A stretch of 64,000 nt of DNA from Ophiura sarsii (GCA_035610835.1 CM069448.1:10739717-10803716), one strand, 5' to 3'; counted from the first letter of the stretch, positions 44,112 to 57,100 are shown. Notes: generated from the letters alone by a model not told the origin. Program-made: numbers and translations.

Positions 44112-45302
44112 TTGAGTTGGTGCATTATGTTGAATGCAGTATATTATCTACATTTTTGTATATGTATGTGAATTTTAGTTTTCTGATAAACATGAACTAA
44201 CTTTAGTATGAATACATGAGACGGCAAGGTGAACCTGAAACACTGACAGATTTAAATATTTATGTTTTCAGTGGTAAAAATCATTGCGGGACAAAATAAA
44301 AAGGAGTCTGAAAAAAGGTTTAAAAATGAAAAAGGAGAAAGGGTAAATGGACAAGGAAAAAGAAACCAAAAGATTGAGAAATATGTCTTGGAAAGAAACG
44401 CCCAGGTATAGCCCAGTTGCTAGAATAAGATGAAAAGATTTACCGGTAGTCATTCTGAGCTTATCTTTTGTACCAGCAATTATTGGCAATAGTCATGTAC
44501 GTAATGTTCAAACGTGTAAAGCATTCCAAGGACATTTTCCTAAGATTGTAGACATAGCCTTTTCCCGTCATTCTTTAATACTTACCCACTTGGTCTTTAT
44601 TTTTGGTAAACTCCGGGCATTGGCCCCGCTATCGCCCATTATTTCGATTTTTATCGAAACGCCCATCCCTAGGTGGCCACCTATAACGGTGCCCACCCCT
44701 ATTTCTCCAATTTCTTTTGGGCGTACAAGTCAGGAGGACATGTTTTTTTTGGCTCTGCTAAATAATTTGTAAAAAAGGAAGTTCAGTTCAAGAAGAAAAG
44801 ATTATATTGTAAGTAAATGGTGATATACAGTTCAGTTAGTCTGTTCATACGTTTATATTAATTTTCGCGACCGTGAAAGACGGCCGAAAATTGTATTTTA
44901 TCAGAACAGGCGTGTGTTTTATCGGAACGGGTGCAGAATTTGGAACCCTGACACGTGTGTTTTTTCTTTCCGATATAAAACGACTTTAAGCAATATTGGA
45001 TCGTTTTAGACGGCCAAATTTCTTGCTTTATTTTGAAAACTATTGTGCCCACGACCGCTACGGGCGGCTGGTTATAGTTTTAGACCTTTTCTGTTGGTGT
45101 CGGGCGATGTTTTTTGAGGAAGATTCGTTCAAAAATTTTGGTTTTTGAAAGAAGAAAAAAAAATTATAAAAAAAAAATTTAAAAAAAATAAAAAAGAAGG
45201 TTTTGTTTTTGCTGTTGATCGAGTTTCATTTGAAGATGAAGGAAAAAACTGGCAAATAAAATAAAATAGCTCATACCAGCGCTAAACCTACAGAAAAGGA
45301 TC
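44112..45302. other. Intergenic, low-complexity and unassigned repeat DNA
   Basis: It includes a hairpin at about 44863-44893 (ATTTTCGCGACCGT / CGGCCGAAAAT), an A-rich block at 45140-45195 and a CGACCGCTACGGGCGGCTGG block at 45051. A similar ACCGCTTCTGGCGGCAGG lies at 45562. The two may be termini of one unidentified element that encloses the small frame at 45303. Confidence 0.4.
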
Positions 45303-45485
45303 GTGCAAATGCAGAGGTGCCCTGCTGCTCAACTAGGCCAGGCCGGGGCGGAAGTCACGGCTGGACCTAACCTTGCATCCTTCATGACCTCTATGCGTGA
45401 GGAGTATGAAAGGATGATGAAAAATGCCCTGGCGATGTTTGAACAAAAGATGAAAAAACAGGCCATTGGGATGGGGGCGAACTAG
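45303..45485 (+). CDS. Small frame of unknown function, possibly from a transposon
   Basis: A 60-residue frame, MQMQRCPAAQLGQAGAEVTA followed by GPNLASFMTSMREEYERMMK and NALAMFEQKMKKQAIGMGAN. The second half is a predicted amphipathic helix. It is locally more GC-rich than its surroundings and lies between two related CG-rich blocks (45051 and 45562). It could be a fragment of a gag-like or other element protein, or chance. I do not recognise a family. Confidence 0.3.
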   Translation: MQMQRCPAAQLGQAGAEVTAGPNLASFMTSMREEYERMMKNALAMFEQKMKKQAIGMGAN

Positions 45486-45999
45486 TCAATAGACGTAAAC
45501 CGGGATCCCCAAGGGGGAGCTGGATGAGGGCCCTTCCTTGAGTCGAAACTATTTCTTGCCAAGACCGCTTCTGGCGGCAGGTTACATAGTAAAATAGTTC
45601 AACATTTTTGTTGACACGGCGTGTTTTATTTGTTTTTTTGTTTTTTTTGGTAAAAAAGACGAAAAGACTAGTTAGTAATAGCATCAGTTTCCCCACGTGA
45701 GGAGAGTGAACTGGTGATGATAACGAGGATCCTTAAGATCATCCTACTGTATACTGCGGGGAAGTAGGTTCTCATTTCGCTCTTGAGCCTACAGGGATGA
45801 GTACGAGAACGAATCCGTGAAAAAATTGAATATCCAATCTCTTTGAGATGGATAATAAGTATAGAAAACTTGCACGATGGCCGACCTGATAATCAGCCCC
45901 TCGTAGTGCAAGGCGTGGTAGTAGTGCAAACCATAACCAATATTATAAAAAAGAAAGGGCCCTAAAGGACCTGATAATCATACCTTGAAGGGGTGCTTC

Positions 46000-48010
46000 A
46001 AATAATGTTATCGCACGGCGATCTATATACCGTAGGATTTGAAAGGGTGGAGTTGTCATTCATATCTTATTAACTACTAGGTGTTATGCAAAGCACAATT
46101 CTCATAGGGAGGCGAGTATTAATCATCGTCATCATCGGAAACTGATGCGGTTTGTCTTGACTTAACTCCACAAGGCTCTGTACAGGCTAAGCTTAAGAGC
46201 CTGTTCTCTGTTTTTGACTTGTACACAATGTTCCAGGTGGATAACTTGGGGCAAGCACCACAACAAGTCTCAAATCAAATATTGGTGTATGATATTGGAT
46301 GTAATTCAAGAACAGCCAACCATACTATAGAAATTCAGAGAATAAAATATATATCAAAGCTTATGAAAGCTGCCTTGGATCGGTTCACTAATTTCATGGG
46401 TTTTTATAACCTAGTGAAAATTTTAGTTTAAAATATGACATCATTTTCTTAGAGTAAGGATCTAGTGATGGAATTTTTTTGGGGGAGTGGAAGATGCTCC
46501 TTATTGTTTTAACCCGGAAATACCAGGGAAAGTGTGGGTCCAGGCGGATCAACCAGGTAAACAAACTGACATAATGGGGCCTCACGAGGGTCATATTTGT
46601 TTGTGTTGCATAGAAATTGCTTTAATTAAGATTGGAGAGCAGAAGTAAGCAGGCCGGAAAAAGGCCCGTGCTCCTATTCTGTTTCTTATTATATGATAGT
46701 TATAAATCAAAAAATTTAAAAAGAAAAGAAAAAAAGAAGCTGAATACCATCGGGTTGATTATCTTTATTCAGTATGGCGGCAGTATCAGAGCAAGTTTGG
46801 TTTTCGAAACCTAAGCACTGCTGATGTGAGCCAGGGTTACCATACCAATTTAGGCTAAACGCTTGTTACCAACTGTTACAAAGGGCCTGCCAATTTAACC
46901 ATGGATCGTTGTTAATCCCTGGAAGTAAAGAACGATATTCGGCCATGTTGTGTGTCAAGTGAACATAAACTTGGTCAATCCTGACAATGGTATACGTATA
47001 AAACATTAGACAATGTCGTAGTCTGGGGTACGTAAATAAACGCATTATAAGACAAAAACTTCAGGATGTGCATGTTGATGTACATACTTAAAAGTTCTCG
47101 GTCAGGACCGTTCACAGAGTGCCTGCAGCATATATATAGGTTACGCTCTACAGTCTTAAAGGTAGAAATCCCTCAATTCGGGAAACTCGTTTCGAATTCG
47201 AATTGGGGAGGCTATATTTTACTTTTCTAATGGCTAACATCCACTTAAGCGAGGGATGTTGTAAGTGTGTATGGGGATACTATGGAATTGAATACCAGGC
47301 TCCCAAATGCACCAAAAGTCTGAAGTGCAGAAAAGCTATTGTAATTATCTAATTGGTATGTTCATTTATAGATAAAAAGTGGAAAAGCAAATGGATAGAA
47401 TGTCCACAAAATTACAATTATAACATGACATGATTGGGTTCTAAAATAGGTCCCATATTCATGGTTCATTAGGATTCAATGTATAGAGGATTCTTGACCT
47501 TTTTACACAGTGTTCTCATGCGCTATTTTTAGAATAGTCCCGGGTTGTAGATACAGAAACTGATAATTTATACCATGTATCATTGTTTTACGGTGGTGTA
47601 ATTAATGAGGTTGAAGAGAGAAACATCCAGGACACATGAGTTCGCTCATGCCTAGCATATGTATAGCCTTTTAGGCGCTATTCAAAATTTTCATTTGTAG
47701 CAGTATCGCATGAATCTCGCTATCGGGAGATAAAAGGGAATATGGTTATTGACGACGCTTTGGAACCCGATTGTTTTATTTTAACGGAATAAATTGTATC
47801 AAAATTAGGAACCAGCCCGATGCAGGGGTTGACTTTCGTGCTGCCGATAGTAAATTTCGTATCTCGCACGGATGGTTATCATGTCTCGCGTAAGTTTGCG
47901 ATACGAAAACCTAAAAACAACATGGTGACTTCCATGTTTATTGTTCATATATCATGTCACTTGATCTCATTGACTTTTTATATGCGGGAGGAAAAATGCT
48001 GAATTAAGCC
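46000..48010. other. Intergenic, nothing recognised
   Basis: No gene, clear repeat or element was recognised between the small frame's surroundings and the LTR retrotransposon. Open frames are at most about 70 codons and lack domain character. Confidence 0.5.
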
Positions 48011-48330
48011 TGTAACGTGGTACCTTACTGGTTTTAGAGTAACACACATGTAGTAGTAGTAGTCGTAGACAAAGAGTAGTTTTAAATCATTTTATTAAAG
48101 ACGAAGACATCCCGGCCGGGTATTACAAACAACGATACATGTTTACTGCTTGAGAGTCAGCAAAAGAAAAGAAAGCTTCACATGCTGTCTTGCCCTTTTG
48201 AATGCTTTCAGGGAAACCCCTCACTATCTGCTGATCTGTGATTGGACTAGGATCGACCTGACCTGACCTGACCCGTCCTCACAGATCACCAAACAAGGCA
48301 AGTAGTTTCCTTAAAAGGGAACACCCTACA
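48011..48330 (-). repeat. 3' LTR
   Basis: It begins TGTAACGTGG and ends CACCCTACA on the plus strand; read on the minus strand it is TGTAGGG...GTTACA. It contains a TAGTAGTAGTAGTCGTAG run and a tandem CTGACCTGACCTGACC. Confidence 0.9.
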
Positions 48331-48901
48331 TAACTCCCCTTCTTACGGGATGATGACCTCATCATCCATTACACCATCTCCCTCACTACTCTTTTTAATT
48401 TTTTAAAGGGACTATAAATCGTTATTAAATAAAAAAATAAGTAATAATTTGCAATATTTGTAATTCTATTACATTCAACAGTTGATCACCTAGTCATGTC
48501 ATTGTACATGACCAATGATCTTGTATTGTAACACGCCAGCCTTCGTACCTGGCATGCTATAATATTATTAAATAAATATGCTATAATAAAAACTGAATTT
48601 CATATGGAATAGAAAATTTCCAAAAACGACTGATATTGCGCCTTATATTTCCTAACTACATACAACTCAAATACAGCGTACCCCATCTCGCGTAAAACCC
48701 TATCAATTTTGAAGGCATATTAATACGAAAAATCTCATCACTTCTGAAGGTATATTCTCGCAAAACTCTCAGCAAGTTAATGGTTATTCCACGTAACTGT
48801 GGCTTCACATGATATTGATAATTATGCAATAAGTCGGAAATGTTTTTAATTTATTTATCAGACGCGCATACAAACAACAAATTCAGAATTGTTTTGTTTT
48901 T

Positions 48902-49013
48902 GCATGACCAATGAACGTGCTCACCTGTCATGTCTTTATGCATGACCAATGAATCTATCACCTGTCATGTCTTTATGCATGACCAATGAATCTATCACCT
49001 GTCATGTCTTTGT
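48902..49013. repeat. 37-bp tandem repeat inside the LTR element
   Basis: Three copies of a unit containing GCATGACCAATGAA and CACCTGTCATGTCTTT. A related CATGACCAATGATC lies at about 48507. Confidence 0.85.
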
Positions 49014-51528
49014 CTGGCTAGACGTCCGGTAAGTTACGCGCACGCATGCTCAAACAAATTAATGTTGCAGCTAATACGGTTTATGCCGTGCGGGACGCGA
49101 GGTAAGATAAATGGCAATCAATAATTACCATTAGCATTTTTAACTAGTATAAAGCGCTCACACATACCATTCCTGGTATAGAATATACAAATTCCGAGGT
49201 AGCATTATTTTATAGCATTGTAAATCTTGCTTTGATGAATTACTTAAGTACAGCATTTTCAAATAGTCTAAACATTCACACACATACCATGCTAGATATA
49301 GAACATACAAATTCCTTGGTTGAACATTTTTAACTGTCAAAAATATCATGCCTACATAGAATAATTCAACAATATCCCCTCTTAAAGCATATTTATCAGA
49401 CTTTTATACAAATTTTAACATTCACGGTATTCAATATACTATTTATTGACAACCTACATTGTCCTCAACATTATTTTTGTTTCTCATATACGTTTATGCT
49501 ATGGTTGGTTACGGTTATTTGTTATGCTCAAGTTACATGGTTTTATGCTATGCTTTTATGTCATGGTAAACTTTTTTGTTTTGCTGCTCATGGGTACAAC
49601 TTACTTAAACTACAATCATGGTTTTCATCACTCGATTCAAGAGTATCAATATAATCTTGAATCAAATATTATGCATAATATTAATCGGACCGGATTCACC
49701 GCGTCGCGCAATTATGGGTATACAGAGCTTCTTATTAATTAGTCATGATAAGCCTGTCGACGTTTCATAATAGGTGTACACACTTACTAGGGACTTATAT
49801 AATATTTTCAGTCATAAGCCTAATTGACGGTTAACATGGGGCTTTTTAATCATGGCAGGAAAATACCGGCCATGTTTTTATTAACGTCATAAGCCTATTG
49901 ACGTTACTAAATACCGTGAAATGTAACATTTCTAATACATGTGTATAGGTATTCAAAAATGATAATTTGCATTTGATTGATATACACCACAATTCTTCAC
50001 CTATTTTATCACCTAGTGAATGGATGTGCATAAAATTGTGACAGAAATATAAAATATTTCCCAAAATTTAAAAATGTGAACAAAAATTATTATAACCCAA
50101 TTTTTTTTATTTTCTTCGCAGGCCTACTCAATGGAATATAGGCATACGAGTCTATTCTCCAAAATGTGGTAGTGAAAAACTGTTTTCAAAAATGTCTCGT
50201 ATCAAAAATTTTAGAAAACTGCAGATGTGAAAATATATAAATGTGATCTTTAATTTCTATCACAAGACTAAAAATTGGCAGTAATGTTTTAGTTACATTA
50301 CAATTTCTCATGCATGTACTATGAAATTTTTAAAAGCATCGCTTTAATCAATATTGTGATATGGGCTTTTACAGCACACGATTGTATTTAATCCCCCAAA
50401 CATGCCATGATATCAATACGTTATTCAAATGGACAATAATGCCTATTGCATCATGAAATCAATATGGTATCAAAACATTGTATTTCTGTATTCAAAATCA
50501 ATAATGGAACGAACTCTTGCAGAAAAGGTGTTTACGTAAACATTACAAAGCAATTATCCTAATGCCACATACACAACAACATGCGCTGATATGTCAGAAA
50601 TTTGCCTATATGGCATGCGTAATATTTTAAGACTCTACGCTGGCATTATAAAAACATTCGTTGTGTGTAAAGTACATGTAGCTTTGTTTAATGTTTACTC
50701 AATTGGATCCTGTCCGTTCAATAATTAATTAAGAGTTAGGCCTATTTATGGCCTCAACATTGACACTGCAATATTCAATAATTATTAATACCGTGAATAT
50801 TCTTCAATATTTCAATGCAAGCAAATGTTTATCACCATAATAATTGTGTTATCACAAATAATAGTCTGTAGACTATCTTTCAGTGATATTTCAGCCTTCA
50901 GGACCAAAACATCAACATTTGTGTGAAATTTTTGTTAAAACATAATATCAGTTCGTGTGAACAGAATTCAGTTCATGCTCTAAATGAAAGTTCGTAGAGT
51001 CATGAATTTATGAATCTTGCGCGAAAACCAACATATTTCTCGCTTTATTTGCGATACAAAATTTTAACATTGTACAATTTTTCCAGACCTTATTTTCTTC
51101 CGTGAAATTTCTTGAACTGCTTGGTCGCGGTCCTTGTCGTCTTGTCTTGCTTCTGTCTTCAATTGGTTAGGCTCAGCTCCGCTTGTATCCACGGTCAAAA
51201 CACTTCACGGAAAACCGCACAGAAAAATGCAAATGTTCTTTCTACGGTGAAAACAAACACACACCACAAAGCTAGAAGGTTGCTAGTAGGTTGGCTAGTA
51301 TGGTCACTAGCGAAGAATAGATGCTTGTAGAACGAGTTTGGTCACCCGTGTCGAAAACTTGTAAAACGAGTATGGTCACCCGTGCCGAAAACTTGTAAAG
51401 TGAATACAGTCATTCACGAAGAACAAAATTCATCTCTGTTGCTTTTCATTTATAACGGTAAAAAGCTTACAGATAGAATTCTCACTGCACCGCCCGTTGG
51501 CGACTCGGTTTGTTTTTCAAGTCACATA

Positions 51529-51675
51529 AAAGTCATTTTGATGTTTTGCATGAGACCGCCGTTGCCACCATTATAACGTGTTCGCTTTACTACCATGATG
51601 TTGTTGTTTGGTAAAGCCGTTACGGTAAAGTCATTTCGATGTTTTGCGTGAGACCGCCGCTGCTACCATTGTAAC
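51529..51675 (-). repeat. Duplicated LTR/primer-site boundary
   Basis: The segment AAAGTCATTTCGATGTTTTG to CTACCATTGTAACGTG next to the 5' LTR is repeated upstream in diverged form (AAAGTCATTTTGATG, then CCACCATTATAACGTG). There are thus two tandem copies of the primer-site region; only the one touching the LTR retains TGGTAGCAG. Confidence 0.7.
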
Positions 51676-51989
51676 GTGGTACCTTACTGGTTTTAGAGTA
51701 ACACACATGTAGTAGTAGTAGTCGTAGACAAAGAGTAGTTTTAAATCATTTTATTAAAGACGAAGACATCCCGGCCGGGTATTACAAACAACGATACATG
51801 TTTACTGCTTGAGAGTCAGCAAAAGAAAAGAAAGCTTCACATGCTGTCTTGCCCTTTTGAATGCTTTCAGGGAAACCCCTCACTATCTGCTGATCTGTGA
51901 TTGGACTAGGATCGACCTGACCTGACCTGACCCGTCCTCACAGATCACCAAACAAGGCAAGTAGTTTCCTTAAAAGGGAACACCCTACA
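51670..51989 (-). repeat. 5' LTR
   Basis: It matches 48011-48330 at every position I compared. It is followed, in element orientation, by the primer-binding site at about 51653-51667. Confidence 0.9.
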
Positions 51990-53921
51990 AGCCTTCACAC
52001 GCAAGGGGAGAAATAAGAGGTATTCCCCTGCATTGATTTTGCAAATATAATTATATGCATAATTATAAGCTAAGCCTATAATAGAGGTAGGCTAATAAAA
52101 TCATAGCTAAAAAAACAAAAACAAAAACAAAAAAAACACACAAAAAAAACCCACAACAACAACAAGCAATTCATATTCAGGCCAGTTTTTCTGTGAAATT
52201 GAAATAGGTCGAGCTAGTTAACCAAGCTATACAGATTATTTGGATACTTAATAATCTGAAGCAAAATTTGATATATTCTATATCACAAGGGTGGATAAAA
52301 ATATATTGATGAAAATATGATACTTTCATTTCATAGCTCTCAGATAGAGAGCTATGATTCAGAGCTTATTATGATCGATGCAATTTTCAAATTAGCATGC
52401 GAATTGTACTGCTGCGTAGTGCAGTGGAGATGTACGATAGCTACCGGTACATGGCAGGTGGGGGCAGAATGGCTCTTACATCGTCCATGCCTTGCTCGGC
52501 ATGTAGTTTAATGTAGGCCTTATTTGTATACTCTTATCAGTAATTGGTATAAAATAGGTCTAGTGGGTGTTGGAGTGTTAACCAGAATGAGGGAAAGAGA
52601 GTCAATAGTTCGGTTTAGAGACTTGACTTTAACCCTTGTTGTTAACTCTTGGTGTTTGATTGTGCATGGTTATTAATCATATAATCATTTGATCCAGAAG
52701 ATACCAAATTAGTGGTTTGGCTTACTGGTCAAAGAAAAGAGGGAGGGGTTAACTTCCTGGATCTTGTTATAACCTACCAACATCTGTTCATTCCCTCAGT
52801 GGTTTACAGAACGGAGGACTAATTGTTTTAAAGTTAGAGAAAAAATATCTTATATGGTGCTTTAAAAAAAGAAAAAAAAGAAAAAATTGAGAGTGGTGTT
52901 CTATCTTGGGATACCTTATCATAGTTTCATGGGTTGCTATAACCGAAATACAACATACAGAAAACGTGGAAAGTAAAGTTATAAGCATGAACGCGCAAAA
53001 TGCAATCGTATAAACAAGGAATGCTCCGGAATATAACTGTTTATCTCTGGATAGACTGGAATATGACTGGAGAAATATGACTGAGGTTAGAACATTGGTT
53101 CCAAAATTACAGCTGAATAAAGGGAAGCTCCTTAACCAATATTTGGTCATACTACATGTATAATTTGCCTGGCCTTTATAAAGGCAGACAATTATACCAA
53201 TGTTAATATTGGAAGGTTGATAATAAATATCCCTAGAAATTCAGGGCCAAGATACTGGTCTTATTATTATTGAACTTGGCCATGATATTGTGGCCAAGTT
53301 ACAGTTTTGTTGTGTATAAAATGCAAAGAAAATTGCGAAATTCGATACATTGTAGTTGAAGTCTTCCAAGGTATACTTACCAGAAAGGGGATTGAGGACT
53401 TAATAAGAGTGTGCCGGCAGATGGATACGATACCTAATTAGGTAGTTTATACTAGTTGATAAGCTTTTAGTCAAGGATCATGGAAGATGATTTAAAAGGT
53501 CAAAAATATATTATGCAGGCTGGGTAAAACCTATGGCCCTTTATCATATAATAAAGCAAAAATTGAAAGAGTATCAGTAATAGCGCTGCCTCTTGTTTGA
53601 ATTAACTTGATATTGTACCGTGATTCTTGGGCAACTTAAAAGCAGCGCAGACAATATTTAACTATATACTGGTTGGCTCAAGTCAAGTCTAGCCCAAGTC
53701 TATAATGTTGTTGAAGTCATACCAAGTTTTGTTCAGGTCACTTCTTATAAGTAGCCAAAGGTATAATAATATTCATTTTGACAGTTAAATGTTGTTTAGA
53801 CTCAACGTCATCAAGCCAGTTTACTGCAAGATGCAAGTCAAGTCAAACCAAGTCTTTTGGGAAATTGACTGGAGTCAGGTTAGCTCTTTTGGATCAGGGA
53901 CTTTTTTCTTCTTCTTTTTTT
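51990..53921. other. Intergenic, simple sequence
   Basis: It contains an A/C-rich tract (52109-52165), a short hairpin at 52334-52358 (ATAGCTCTC/GAGAGCTAT), and CAAGTCAAGTC-type degenerate repeats from about 53670 that resume after the LINE fragment. No gene was recognised; the 120-codon minus frame at 52788-53150 looks random. Confidence 0.45.
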
Positions 53922-54150
53922 GTATATAAAGAGCAAATGTGAACAATAGCCCAACATTAACAAAGTTAATGAACTGAGATTACAAATCAAACGGGTAACT
54001 CTCAACAGAGAGCTCTGATGGGCCAATCAATTGGTTCACTGCAACTCAGAAAATAATCAAAAATACAAGTAAACACAATTGGGCTAGTAAAAACGCCAAT
54101 GAAAGTGGCGTGGGACAGGAATAGGATAAACACCCAAACATAGAGAATAA
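53922..54150 (-). mobile_element. LINE 3' end fragment, copy 3
   Basis: Reverse-complement copy of the 3' UTR seen at 16277 and 37130 (TATATAAAGAGCAAATGTGA, GGGCCAATCAATTGGTTCAC, GGCGTGGGACAGGAATAGGA). It is inserted in the CAAGTC-rich simple repeat. Confidence 0.75.
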
Positions 54151-54822
54151 CATCAAAAAATAAGAAGAAAATAATATCTTAAATCAAGTCATTTGATTCT
54201 TTTGAAACCAAGTCACAAGTCAAGTCATTGCTCTTAGTAACTCGAGTCATAAACAATTCTGAATGTTTCGTGTCATATAAGAACTAAATTCTGTCATCAT
54301 CAAAGCATATCAGTGCCACTCTAAATCACAATTAGCTTTTTGTTACCATTGATGTATTATTTCTGTGCCACAAATCGTGTTTTAAGCCGATAAAAACCAC
54401 CACGTCTATGGTTTGCTACGAACATGATAGTGCGAACGAACTGTCACATGTCAATTAACGTATAGGTAGGCGGGCTTGACTTTTTCGAGATACTTGTCCC
54501 ATAGTTATATAGTCCCTGTATATGCCTATAAGTATTACTTTGATGCAAAAAAACTGATTTCCAGGATGATTGAGGGCGCACTCCCATACATATCTCTCAA
54601 TGCCCCTTTACTATGAATTGAAACACAAATTTGATATTTTTATTTATAAAAAGATAGGGTAAGTCTATCAGCTCAACCACATCTAAATATTTGTGTTTCA
54701 ATTCATATTAAATCTAAACACAAACCATGAACTTATTTAGCTGATTTAGTTGGCATGCCTGACTGCACTAAACCCAATCATATAGAAACAGTGATGAATA
54801 TGGTGTAACTGTCAATCAATAT

Positions 54823-55560
54823 GTGATCACGACGGTGGCCAAGAGAAAAATGATGTCACCGCCATTGCCTCAATCATATCCTATGATTGTAATGCATTTT
54901 CTCCCACATAATACTCTTTTGATGTTATCAAATGCTCTTGTAATGCCTCACCTTGATTATGCTAGCCATGTATGGTCCAACTGTTCTCAGACGTACCAAA
55001 CTAAACTACAGACTCTCCATAATCGTTTAGCCAGAACAATTTTATCTGCTGATATTAGAACACCTATTAATGATATGATGACTTTACTCAAGTGGATAAA
55101 AGTAAATGAAAGGTGGACAAAACAAATGCTTACCATTATATTCAAATGTTTAAGAAATATCAGTCCAAATTATTTATCATGCCAATTTGATTTTGTACAT
55201 AATAGTCATACTTATACAACAAGAAATCATACATCAAATACTCTATTGATTCCCAAATCTAATACTAGCAATTCTGGTAAATGTACATTTCATGCCAGAG
55301 CTTCTTCTCTTTGGAACAATGTTTCACCCAAAATACGTATTGAGATGAGGAATATGTCACTAAGTCAATTTAAGTCATGTTTCACTACTTCAAACTAAAT
55401 TATAATTATTTAGTATGGTATTATATATTTATGTGTATACCTTTTCTTTCTTCTTTGTAAATAATCTGTTTATGTATGCATATAATGAGGGCCTACTTGG
55501 AAAGCAGTGTCTGTACACTGAAGTATTTTACCCTCAATAAATAAAGCATAAATAAAAAAA
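54823..55560 (+). pseudogene. LINE 3' end: RT C-terminus and A-rich tail
   Basis: The frame 54823-55398 encodes a reverse-transcriptase C-terminal region: MPHLDYASHVWSNCSQTYQT, LQTLHNRLARTILSADIRTP, TKQMLTIIFKCLRNISPNYL, CTFHARASSLWNNVSP and a final SLSQFKSCF. This fits a CR1/L2-like clade and differs from the fragments at 26.2 kb and 36.9 kb. The catalytic core is missing. The tail ends TAAATAAAGCATAAATAAAA. Confidence 0.85.
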
Positions 55561-55739
55561 GAAATATGGGATTTTTTTCCGAGCCGCTGTTGTTTTAGAT
55601 GTATTTTTTATTTTAATGTATATATTTTACAGCGCATTGGTCAATTTTGAAATGCGCTATATAAATCTCTGTAATAACAATATTTAACGGAATCTTTGAT
55701 GTTTCCGTTAAATTTACTTGAAAGTTTATGATAACAAAT

Positions 55740-57100
55740 ATACAGTCAACAAAATAAGATCACACCAATATGTGTGCAGATGATGCGCACACATACATTT
55801 ATAAGATTGTGTTTCAATTTCTCTGAGATTAAGGTCAGTTTGGGCAAAACATTCTGTTTAAAATAATAATAATAATATTGAATGTCTTATTTTCGTGTGA
55901 TACAAGAATATATTACACTCGATCGCTCTAAAGAAATTGCACTCATCTTCAACTCGTGCAATATATTCTTTTCAACAGCTCCCCCATGCGTTGTCAATTT
56001 GAGTTAAACAACGCTGCTATATGGGCAACCAGTACACCGATCAACCTCACCACGCGGATATTGTGTTTACACGCTACGCGGTGGCGCAGCCGCAGTATGT
56101 TGTTTTTGGAATGGTGGTGCCAACTGTTTACGTCCACTTTTGAAACTTTTGAAACATGATTATTAGTTTAATGTTATATTATTGTTTTATGTGTGGACAA
56201 ATAGTGTGGACAAAAGATAAACCAAGGGATACAGCTTGGGGAGATGGTTAAGGTTTAGGCCTTGGGTGTTGAGATAACCACGGTGCGGGGGTGGCGGGCC
56301 GGGGCAGAAGACCGGGACGAGGGGGTTTAATGAAGTAATGTGGTTTGGGTGGCAGGGGGTTAAAGAAGAAATGCGATACTAAATTGCGTAATAGGGAGGT
56401 CACGAGGTGGAATAAAATAGTATGGTTCCTTAAAAGTATAAACAATGGGATCAAACTTTGGGTAATGACGGTTATAAATTTCCCAACACTTTTGTGTTGT
56501 TTCATTTCGTAGGTGTTCTATCTGGTAGGCCCTACTCCCTAGCGGGAGAGCCCGTCCGAAGGACGGGCGTCCCGCTAGTATTTTATAATTAGCGATGTTT
56601 GTTGTTGTTTTCCTGATGTGGTATTTGGAGTATGATAATATATTGTATAAGTGACGTATCATGATATAGGGTACATCTTGTAGACCAGGTATTATTTTAT
56701 AGATATGGTGGAAAAATATGAAATTAAAGGAATTATTATTTATATCAGGCTTTTTAAGGGTACAATAAAACTGTTAATTGAATATTGTTCAACCAAAGTA
56801 CCGGATGCGACCAATATTCTAAAAATATTGCCGTCCAATATTTTGTGTGCGGCGTAGAAGATGTGCGTGTGAGTATATATGCACAGTTGATGCACATGTG
56901 GTCAGTTTGGGATAACTTATTTATTTTTCATCAAAACAGTCCGTTTGTAAATACTAATAATAATATTGAATGTCTTATTTTTGGGTGATACAAGAATATA
57001 TTGCACTAGCTATACAAATGTTGCACTCGATTGTCTCCGACTCGTGCAATATTCTTATAGCTTGTGCAATATATTCTTGTATCACCATCAAAGCCATTTA
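55740..57100. repeat. Diverged duplication around a GC-rich insert
   Basis: AATAATATTGAATGTCTTAT, GATACAAGAATATATT and CTCGTGCAATAT occur at 55866-55965 and again at 56957-57080. Between them lies a GC-rich block (56030-56660) with a minus-strand 100-codon frame of unknown nature and the hairpin at 56539. Confidence 0.55.
56539..56578. repeat. GC-rich stem-loop
   Basis: CTAGCGGGA and TCCCGCTAG pair (9 bp), then GCCCGTCC pairs with GGACGGGC (8 bp) around a GAA loop, with a small GA/G internal loop. It is far more stable than its AT-rich surroundings. It may be an RNA structure of a mobile element. Confidence 0.65.

Larger units (their letters stand above)
48011..51989 (-). mobile_element. Non-autonomous LTR retrotransposon, minus orientation
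   Basis: Two direct repeats of 320 bp (48011-48330 and 51670-51989) look identical and have TG...CA ends. They are flanked by a 4-bp target duplication AGCC (48007-48010, 51990-51993). On the minus strand the 5' LTR is followed after two bases by TGGTAGCAGCGGCGG, which shares TGGTAGCAG with the primer site for initiator-Met tRNA. The 3' LTR is preceded by a purine tract AAGAAGGGGAG. The 3.34-kb interior has no gag or pol; the longest frames are below 100 codons. It therefore depends on an autonomous relative. Identical LTRs imply recent insertion. Confidence 0.9.

Noticed and set aside
52788..53150. 120-codon minus-strand frame
   Set aside because: Hydrophobic runs come from AT-rich simple sequence; no domain, splice context or neighbouring exons support it.
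54823..55398. Candidate host gene (191-codon frame)
   Set aside because: Motifs such as PHLDYASHVWS and LHNRLARTIL identify it as a LINE RT C-terminus.
56360..56662. 100-codon minus-strand frame in a GC-rich block
   Set aside because: No recognisable family, it spans a strong hairpin, and an overlapping second frame is open too. It may be an element remnant but cannot be supported as a gene.
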